Shown: positions 5,674 to 10,528 of the stretch, piece after piece
How the letters are laid out: every line of letters begins with the position of its first letter
How positions within the stretch are numbered: the stretch's first letter is position 1
Source: Pseudomonadota bacterium
Lineage (GTDB): Bacteria; Pseudomonadota; Gammaproteobacteria; Burkholderiales; Burkholderiaceae_D
Length of the DNA stretch: 10,528 nt
Direction of reading: 5' to 3'
Assembly: GCA_023409175.1 (NCBI GenBank)
Contig: JAEYIG010000190.1
Span: 1-10,528 of the forward strand
Notes under the pieces: model-generated
Told to the model about the DNA's origin: nothing
Database searches by the model: none
Seen by the model: only the letters and a program-made list of their open reading frames with translations
Translations under genes and position numbers: made by a program

Positions 5674-8160
5674 TCACTCCCTGATACATTCCAGTGGCTC
5701 AACACGGGAAATGGTGCCGACGGCTTTTTGCCGGTCGATACTGAAATTCGCATGACACTGTCCTCCGTCAGGAAGGGCGACGGTGACACGGTTTTCAGGT
5801 TCGGCATCGTCAAAATAGGCGAATCCATCGAGTCCGACTGGTGATACCATTCCGGAAGCGAGTCTTGCGACAGATCCGGTCGGCAGCGGTTTCCGGTGGT
5901 CATCCATGAGCCTGATAGTGACCGGCAAGGTCTGTTTGACAGGAAAGCGCATGAGGTAGCCATTACCGCCTTTGACGGCGACCCGTTTCTCGACTTCAGG
6001 AACCTGCATGTCCAGCGGCAGGTTCAGGGGATCGATTTCATATTTGGCGGCGTAGTATCCCGGGACGGACGGTACCATGAGATGGCCGTCGGTATCGGTC
6101 GACCCGATCAGGTTGTTTTCATATTTGACGGGTATGGCCGGGACGCCGTCTGTCGAGACGAGAACGAACGAGTCGTTCACCATATTCGTGGCGAAGAGCG
6201 AATTGTCCATCAGGATCAGCGACCCGCTGACGTCTCCCCATGTCGTGTTATTGTTCTCGGGACCGAAAAAGCCACCCCGCATTTGCAGCTTGTCATTACG
6301 CCAGGTCACGTCTGCCTGACGGTAATTCGGGCCAGATGAATCGAAGCTGTAACCCAGATTCCAGCCAAGGCCACCGTTGGTCGGGACGGAGCGGCTGTAA
6401 TCGAACCGCTGGGAATATTCCTTCTGTTCATTGCGTGTCACCGTGACCGATGCCGTGTCCCGGCGTTCATTGCCGAAGGGCAATATCCACTGGATGAAAC
6501 CGGCCCAGCCCCCGTTATTGTTGGATTTGTTGGCGGAAACGTAAAAAGTCCCGAAATTGCCGGGGGTGATGCTCCATGTCAGGTTGGTCAGCCGCGTATT
6601 GCTGTCGTCATCGTTTTTTATCGAAAAAAGGCCGCCGCTGATATTGCCGAAGCGTCCGAGCGGGATACCTGCCGTCAGTTGCATGCTCTGCCTGAATGGG
6701 CGTTGCCAGCTTCCGATAGTCGAGAGGTCGCGCCAGTCCGGACTGTACTTGACCCATTGGGCGGCTGTATTGAAATTACGGTTGGAATATTGGTAACCGG
6801 CGGTCAGCTGACTGCCATGGCGGCCGCTGCCGGTGCCGGCGCTATAGGAGACATTGGCGACACCCAACATCCCGAGACGCACGGTGGCTCCCAATCCGCC
6901 GACAGTCAGCGATTTTGAGCCTTCGGCGTGGGTGCCAAGGGTCAGTGAGTCGGTCAGGCCGTAGCGAAGGCTGCCGCTATAGGCCAGTTTGCCGTAATCG
7001 AAACTGGAGATGCCATACCGCTGCCTTAACACGCCAAAACTCGCGGCGTAATCGGTCAGGCCTTTTTTCAGCAATTCGCCTGTCACGTAAAAGGGCAATG
7101 TCGTCGATACCTGCCTGCCGAGCGCGTCTGTCGTCACGACGACGGCTTCTCCAGCACCATTGACGAAAGGGGTTGTCGTGATGGAAAAGGGGCCCGGATT
7201 CAACTGGTTGCTTTGTGCCTTGTACCCGTCAAGGTAAAGGTCCAGTGTCGATGGGACAGCCGCGCTACCGGCGAACTGGGGCAGGGGATAGGTAATGATG
7301 TCAGGGCGGATGCTGAAATTTTTCGATATCTGGAAACCCCCGATCCTGACAGGGTTGTTCCATGACAGCGTGCGGGTCACCACGTCGCCGGCTTCATAAG
7401 TCAGGATACGGATTTCGTCAGAGTATTGCCACCGCGTGTCATAACGGACATAGCCGTCCTGGTCGTTGAAAAGATCGCTCGAGAAATTGTGACGGTAGAT
7501 ACCCGTGTTCGAGAGGGAACCATATGGGCTGAAGAGACGGATTTCACTCCATGCATTGGTGTTGCTTCCTGCCTCATGGTTTTTCTGGACATAGACATCG
7601 TAGTTCAGCAACATGCCCAGTCCGGCCTGTGGCGGGTAAAAAGGGCGTTTTTCGCTGAAGTCGACGGATTGTGTGGGAAGGGCTTCCGGTGGGACGTCAA
7701 TCTCCAGTTGTTGCGTATGGCTGTCGTAATGGACTTTCACGCCTTTTGCGCCGTCAAGGGCGATTTCGGCATATCCTTTGGGTGGGATCTGGCTTTTCCA
7801 GAGTGCGGTCGGTATTCCGGCCGTTTCAAGGTCGCGCGTATTGACCCAGTATTGTCCGTCTTTATAAAGGACGGGAGCGACGTGTCCGGTGGGACGGCCG
7901 TTCAGTACCAGTTCAAGATAGAGGTTCAGTTGGGCCTTGTCTGCCATGACGGGAATGCCGGGCGTGTTTGCGGCCCAGGCATTTTCAGTCAACACCGCCG
8001 GCAATCCCATCAGTAGAAGATGGGATATCAGTATGGATAGGAGGGTACGAGTAACCGTTTTTCCTGAAACGCTATCAATGAGCAGGCAATAGTGTGTTTC
8101 CGGTTTTCCTGTTAGCTGGCACGGTCTCCTTTTAATCGGCTTCGTTGGCATTGGCGGCAT
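5674..8160 (-). CDS. csuD: Fimbrial outer-membrane usher
   Basis: This 828-residue usher is the outer-membrane pore that takes chaperone-bound pilins and assembles and secretes the fibre. The signal core is at about 39-63 (LLSILISHLLLMGLPAV, then ENAWA). The N-terminal chaperone-binding domain spans about 75-165. The barrel begins near 180 (LGMLLNYDVY). The plug and nearby conserved region are visible at 305-352 (LDLYLDGYKAQ, GPFSITTTPFVNGAGEAVVV, DALGRQ). The C-terminal domains end in GGQCHANFS and LECIRE, the usual late Cys pair. The best homologues should be CsuD of archaic pili. The gene overlaps the chaperone end by 29 bases. Both possible ATGs (8160 and 8151) lack a ribosome site. The good AAAGGAG just after the chaperone stop faces a GTG in another frame, so the start is uncertain and coupling to chaperone translation is likely. 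Confidence 0.9.
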   Translation of the reverse strand: MPPMPTKPIKRRPCQLTGKPETHYCLLIDSVSGKTVTRTLLSILISHLLLMGLPAVLTENAWAANTPGIPVMADKAQLNLYLELVLNGRPTGHVAPVLYKDGQYWVNTRDLETAGIPTALWKSQIPPKGYAEIALDGAKGVKVHYDSHTQQLEIDVPPEALPTQSVDFSEKRPFYPPQAGLGMLLNYDVYVQKNHEAGSNTNAWSEIRLFSPYGSLSNTGIYRHNFSSDLFNDQDGYVRYDTRWQYSDEIRILTYEAGDVVTRTLSWNNPVRIGGFQISKNFSIRPDIITYPLPQFAGSAAVPSTLDLYLDGYKAQSNQLNPGPFSITTTPFVNGAGEAVVVTTDALGRQVSTTLPFYVTGELLKKGLTDYAASFGVLRQRYGISSFDYGKLAYSGSLRYGLTDSLTLGTHAEGSKSLTVGGLGATVRLGMLGVANVSYSAGTGSGRHGSQLTAGYQYSNRNFNTAAQWVKYSPDWRDLSTIGSWQRPFRQSMQLTAGIPLGRFGNISGGLFSIKNDDDSNTRLTNLTWSITPGNFGTFYVSANKSNNNGGWAGFIQWILPFGNERRDTASVTVTRNEQKEYSQRFDYSRSVPTNGGLGWNLGYSFDSSGPNYRQADVTWRNDKLQMRGGFFGPENNNTTWGDVSGSLILMDNSLFATNMVNDSFVLVSTDGVPAIPVKYENNLIGSTDTDGHLMVPSVPGYYAAKYEIDPLNLPLDMQVPEVEKRVAVKGGNGYLMRFPVKQTLPVTIRLMDDHRKPLPTGSVARLASGMVSPVGLDGFAYFDDAEPENRVTVALPDGGQCHANFSIDRQKAVGTISRVEPLECIRE

Positions 8161-8944
8161 TTATTCTGATTAATTGTTTGCCGTTGATAATGGCCAGCAG
8201 TGTCTGGCCTGAACCCATGCCGGCCTTCAGGGGCCAGCTCATTGTTGCGCCCGGCAGGATATAACCGGCAGGACCTCCCGGGTCTGTCCGGGTTTCTCCC
8301 TGTCTGGCGAAAGTCAGGTTCCGCAGGTGGACATGCACCGGCCCGCTGTTATGGATTTCGAGCGTTTTCTGTTTCTTGCCGCTTGCGATCCGCCAGGAAA
8401 GGTTTTTTCCGATGACGACTTTGTCCGCTTCGGTTTTTTCGTCGCCGGGCTGCATGAATTGTCTGGAAAGCCCTTCGCCGAAAACGAAAATGGGGACGGA
8501 ATAACGCATCCGGAACTTCACGCCATTGGTCTCGTCCTTCGCTTCAGGGGTTGCCGAAGGGATTTCGTCGAAAATGACCCGATAGGTCTGCTCTTGTCCG
8601 GCAGGAGGCGTCTCTGTTCGGATCAGCCGTACCAATTGCTTTTTGCCGGGCTCTATCTGCATGATGGGAGGGCTGGCGACGACGGCGTTCTGGTCTTTCA
8701 GCTCATCCTTGCCATTGGCCTGTGTCCATTCGTAAATCTGGAGCTGGTAGGTCTGTACGGCGTCGCCACGGTTTTCGAGCCACATGACGTTTCCTTTTTC
8801 CCTGCTGTCGATAAAGACATTTGTCGGCCAGATCAGTATGGCAGCCGTTGCCGGCATGAGAGAAGCCAGGAAATAAGCGATCACGACTATCAATAGCCGG
8901 ATTGCACTTTTCCTTACCTTTGAAAGGTCTGTCAGTCGTTTCAT
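8132..8944 (-). CDS. csuC: Periplasmic pilus chaperone
   Basis: This 270-residue periplasmic chaperone of the PapD-like superfamily donates a strand to unfolded pilins and carries them to the usher. A long signal peptide ends near ATAA (32-35) after the core LLIVVIAYFLASLM. The first Ig-like domain has ILIWPTNVFID, VMWLENRGD, YQLQIYEW, PGKKQLVRLIR (99-109) and the hallmark YRVIFDEIP (121-129), followed by RYSVPIFVFG (147-156). The second domain (about 175-265) has LEIHNSGPVHVHLRNL and a Gly-rich end. Positively charged residues around 101-109 would hold the pilin C terminus, by analogy to the family. ATG 8944 has an AGGAAG site upstream. It follows the second pilin gene by 65 bases and overlaps the usher, fitting csuC of archaic systems. 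Confidence 0.9.
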   Translation of the reverse strand: MKRLTDLSKVRKSAIRLLIVVIAYFLASLMPATAAILIWPTNVFIDSREKGNVMWLENRGDAVQTYQLQIYEWTQANGKDELKDQNAVVASPPIMQIEPGKKQLVRLIRTETPPAGQEQTYRVIFDEIPSATPEAKDETNGVKFRMRYSVPIFVFGEGLSRQFMQPGDEKTEADKVVIGKNLSWRIASGKKQKTLEIHNSGPVHVHLRNLTFARQGETRTDPGGPAGYILPGATMSWPLKAGMGSGQTLLAIINGKQLIRINAANANEAD

Positions 8945-9009
8945 GGTTCACTTCCTGAAAAAAATGGGCAGTTTCCTGTCAATATTCCCGTCAAAGCTAA
9001 CGTATGGCC

Positions 9010-9543
9010 TTACCATGACAGCGTGACCACGACCGTGTCGGTATACGTTCCGACGGGGGCATAGCCCGGTAAAGTCAACCTGCCGTATACCGGCAGGGTA
9101 ATGTTGTTGCCAGTGCCGACATTGCTGATCGTGACCGCCTGATTCAGCTGGATGGGGATCGTATAGCCTGCATCGGAATACAACTGGTACTGGAGCGTTG
9201 CGCCGCCTGTTTTGGCGAGCTGACGTCCGGCGTTATAGTTCTGGCCGCCATCAAGGCTCATCGTCAGGCTCATGTTGGGAGTGCAATTCAATTGCCAGGA
9301 AGCGTTGGAGGCGAGTGCCGTACTGATCGTCTGGGTCGAAAGCGCCGGTTGCGTACCGAAATTCAGCGACCCGAATATGGCTGTTCCCGTACCACCGGAA
9401 ACCAGACAGCCGTTTTGTATGATGGCCTGTACCTGAAAGGGGCAGCCTGAAGGGGAGGCACTCAATGTGCAATCCCCCCATGCAGGGAGTGGCAGCGACC
9501 ATGTGACGGAACATATCGCTGCAATAGCCGTCAGCCTTCCCAT
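9010..9543 (-). CDS. Csu-type pilin subunit, second
   Basis: This 177-residue secreted pilin has one spore-coat-U-like domain. A signal peptide ends near PAWG (20-23). The mature start DCTLSASPSGCPFQVQA carries an extra Cys pair (C25, C34) not present in the neighbouring pilin. C46 and C87 match the usual disulphide of the fold. The end APVGTYTDTVVVTLSW is the standard last strand. It is probably a minor or adaptor subunit (CsuA- or CsuB-like), placed between the major pilin and the tip; the exact role is inferred from order. ATG 9543 lies 16 bases after the previous stop and has only a weak purine stretch before it, so translation is probably coupled. Confidence 0.85.
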   Translation of the reverse strand: MGRLTAIAAICSVTWSLPLPAWGDCTLSASPSGCPFQVQAIIQNGCLVSGGTGTAIFGSLNFGTQPALSTQTISTALASNASWQLNCTPNMSLTMSLDGGQNYNAGRQLAKTGGATLQYQLYSDAGYTIPIQLNQAVTISNVGTGNNITLPVYGRLTLPGYAPVGTYTDTVVVTLSW

Positions 9544-9559
9544 TTCCGCATCAATCCGC

Positions 9560-10114
9560 TCAATAAGTCAGTTGCACGGTCAACGTATCAGTGTAAGCAC
9601 CCGGTGTCAGGCCACTGGCTCCTGTAGCCTGCCCATAGATGTTCACGTTTTCAGACGTACCGTTGTTGGCGCTGGTGAAAAAGGCCGTGCCATTATTGAT
9701 CTTGGTGGTATGGCCTGAATCGGTATAGATATCGTAGGGAACATATTTGGCGCCATTTGCCATGGCATGCGTATGCCCCGATCCGGCATTACTGTCATTG
9801 GCGCCACTGACAATGGTCAGTGTGGGCGGTGTAGCGGCTGCACACTGGAGCGATATCGGCGAGGAACCGGTACCGGTAACCGTGGCCGTTGCCGTCGTGA
9901 ACAGGGTCGGTTGCGAGCCAAAGGCCAGCGTACCCCATGTCGCTCCCGCAGTCGGCGTGCTTCCATTGATGGAACAGGCGTCGACCAGCGTAATGGTGGC
10001 GTTGATGACGCCATTGACGGTAGTGGCAGCCTGCACGGAAAGGGGAAGACAAAGAAGACCTGCAACACCCAATATGCCCGTCAATACCGAAGGCTTCAAG
10101 AGTCTGATTTTCAT
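9560..10114 (-). CDS. Csu-type major pilin subunit
   Basis: This 184-residue secreted pilin has one spore-coat-U-like domain and is first in the operon, the position of the major subunit CsuA/B. The signal peptide has core VLTGILGVAGLLCLPLSVQA, with cleavage near A29/A30. The mature start TTVNGVINATITLV would be the donor strand. C47 and C91 form the conserved disulphide. The end LTPGAYTDTLTVQLTY is the expected final strand. The protein is rich in Thr, Ser, Gly and Ala, as usual for these fibres. ATG 10114 has AAAGGA (10128-10123) eight bases upstream, the best ribosome site in the operon and fitting for the most abundant product. The major-pilin role is inferred from position. Confidence 0.85.
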   Translation of the reverse strand: MKIRLLKPSVLTGILGVAGLLCLPLSVQAATTVNGVINATITLVDACSINGSTPTAGATWGTLAFGSQPTLFTTATATVTGTGSSPISLQCAAATPPTLTIVSGANDSNAGSGHTHAMANGAKYVPYDIYTDSGHTTKINNGTAFFTSANNGTSENVNIYGQATGASGLTPGAYTDTLTVQLTY

Positions 10115-10351
10115 GGCCCGGATCCTTTACTGAGTTTATGAATTCATGAATGGATCGTATCGGTATTTACGGCCGGGATATTGTTATTTATCAGTCAGAT
10201 TGGCGCCCTTATTAAGAAATGTTTTCACATGCACGAAAAGGGCTTCACGATTCCTCAGATCTCTTCAGTCATTCCCGTTTTTCCCGTATTTCTTTCCGCA
10301 GGGAATCTTTAGATTGACAAAAAAACCACTGAAAAAATAACGTTCAATAAA
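10115..10351. other. Divergent intergenic region, pilus side
   Basis: No supported gene lies between the pilus operon and the porin promoter. The pilus promoter must lie here on the minus strand, but only poor matches were found, such as TTAATA and GATAAA near 10177-10212. ATGAATTCAT (10138-10147) is a 10-base palindrome just upstream of the major pilin and may be an operator. A plus-strand TTGACA (10314-10319) has only a poor -10 partner (AATAAC, about 16 bases on) and could be a second porin promoter. Confidence 0.5.
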
Positions 10352-10366
10352 TGAGAATGATTCTTA
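10352..10366. promoter_or_regulatory. Fur-box-like palindrome at the porin promoter
   Basis: TGAGAATGATTCTTA matches the 7-1-7 Fur consensus TGATAATNATTATCA at 11 of 14 positions and is nearly symmetric. It abuts the -35 hexamer, where iron-loaded Fur would block RNA polymerase. The regulator itself is not in the window. Confidence 0.6.
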
Positions 10367-10395
10367 TTTACACTTGTTGTTTCCCGCCATATAAT
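10367..10395 (+). promoter_or_regulatory. Strong sigma-70 promoter of the porin gene
   Basis: TTTACA (10367-10372, 5 of 6 consensus bases) and TATAAT (10390-10395, perfect) are 17 bases apart. Transcription should start near 10402, giving a leader of about 46 bases before ATG 10448. Confidence 0.8.
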
Positions 10396-10447
10396 ATTCC
10401 TCGCCTGCAGGCAAATTGATCTTTAACAATTCATTCAGGGATTACCA

Positions 10448-10528
10448 ATGAAACAGAAACTCATTGTTTTTGCAGGCATGGGATTGGCGCTGGGCATGGC
10501 ACATGCCCAGACGAATGTCACTCTTTAC
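10448..10528 (+). CDS. Outer-membrane porin, N-terminal part only
   Basis: The gene runs off the window after 27 codons. The product starts MKQKLIVFAGMGLALGMAHA with cleavage before QTNVTLY. This is the pattern of Burkholderiales trimeric porins, whose mature ends read AQSSVTLYG or similar; the VTLY stretch is the first barrel strand. The role would be a general diffusion channel in the outer membrane. The start is firm: AGGGA (10437-10441) lies six bases before the ATG, and a near-consensus promoter and a Fur-like site lie upstream. Selectivity cannot be judged without the rest of the protein. Confidence 0.85.
   Translation, partial: MKQKLIVFAGMGLALGMAHAQTNVTLY

Noticed and set aside
5670..5963. 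N-terminal extension of the tip adhesin up to 5963
   Set aside because: It overlaps the usher C terminus in another frame. The signal peptide and ribosome site place the start at 5669.
7426..8016. 196-codon plus-strand open frame
   Set aside because: Antisense to the usher N-terminal half, whose family motifs are clear; no signal peptide or family pattern in the product.
4647..10114. Repeated GTYTDT-coding segments as possible mobile or CRISPR repeats
   Set aside because: They are the conserved last strand of each pilin domain, irregularly spaced and inside coding frames.
9747..10141. Two overlapping plus-strand frames of about 125 codons
   Set aside because: Antisense to the major pilin gene; no ribosome site or family resemblance.
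10146..10340. 64-codon plus-strand frame in the intergenic region
   Set aside because: No ribosome site and an unremarkable Phe/Arg-rich product. It lies in the regulatory gap before the porin.

Overview
The window looks like a chromosomal stretch of a Gram-negative betaproteobacterium of the Burkholderiales. Oxalobacteraceae, perhaps Oxalobacter, is the best guess. Base composition appears close to balanced (judged by eye). The partial gene at the right edge begins like a Burkholderiales general porin, and the fimbrial cluster encodes an outer-membrane usher. The genus is an inference, not a database result.

Left part (1-2000): the end of an upstream gene is followed by a phage tail-fibre gene with a collar domain (98-1522, +), so this is probably the edge of a prophage. 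A convergent small gene (1665-1949, -) of an uncharacterised family shares a two-way terminator with it. The gap at 1950-2288 has no convincing protein gene. It does hold a possible promoter and a strong plus-strand terminator, together a candidate small RNA.

Middle part (2289-4634): a stand-alone effector-binding (GyrI-like) protein lies on the minus strand. Next is a two-gene minus-strand unit: a secreted Cys/His-rich protein (3666-4052), then a four-helix membrane protein with a His/Met-rich tail (3019-3606). Divergent from this pair is a glutaredoxin-fold protein (4308-4565, +) in which the usual CPYC active site reads HPAC. The group suggests metal or thiol stress, which is inference.

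Right part (4647-10114, all minus): a five-gene archaic chaperone-usher (Csu-type) pilus operon. Transcription order is pilin, pilin, chaperone, usher, two-domain tip adhesin. The adhesin gene carries an in-frame amber codon inside its second pilin domain, so the tip is probably lost unless the codon is suppressed. At the far right, a porin gene (10448 to the edge, +) has a near-consensus promoter with a Fur-box-like palindrome against its -35 element.

How the parts fit: the pilus operon is a self-contained secretion and assembly line for surface fibres. The metal/thiol group and the Fur-box porin suggest metal-responsive envelope functions on either side. No tRNA, rRNA, CRISPR array or insertion sequence was seen.
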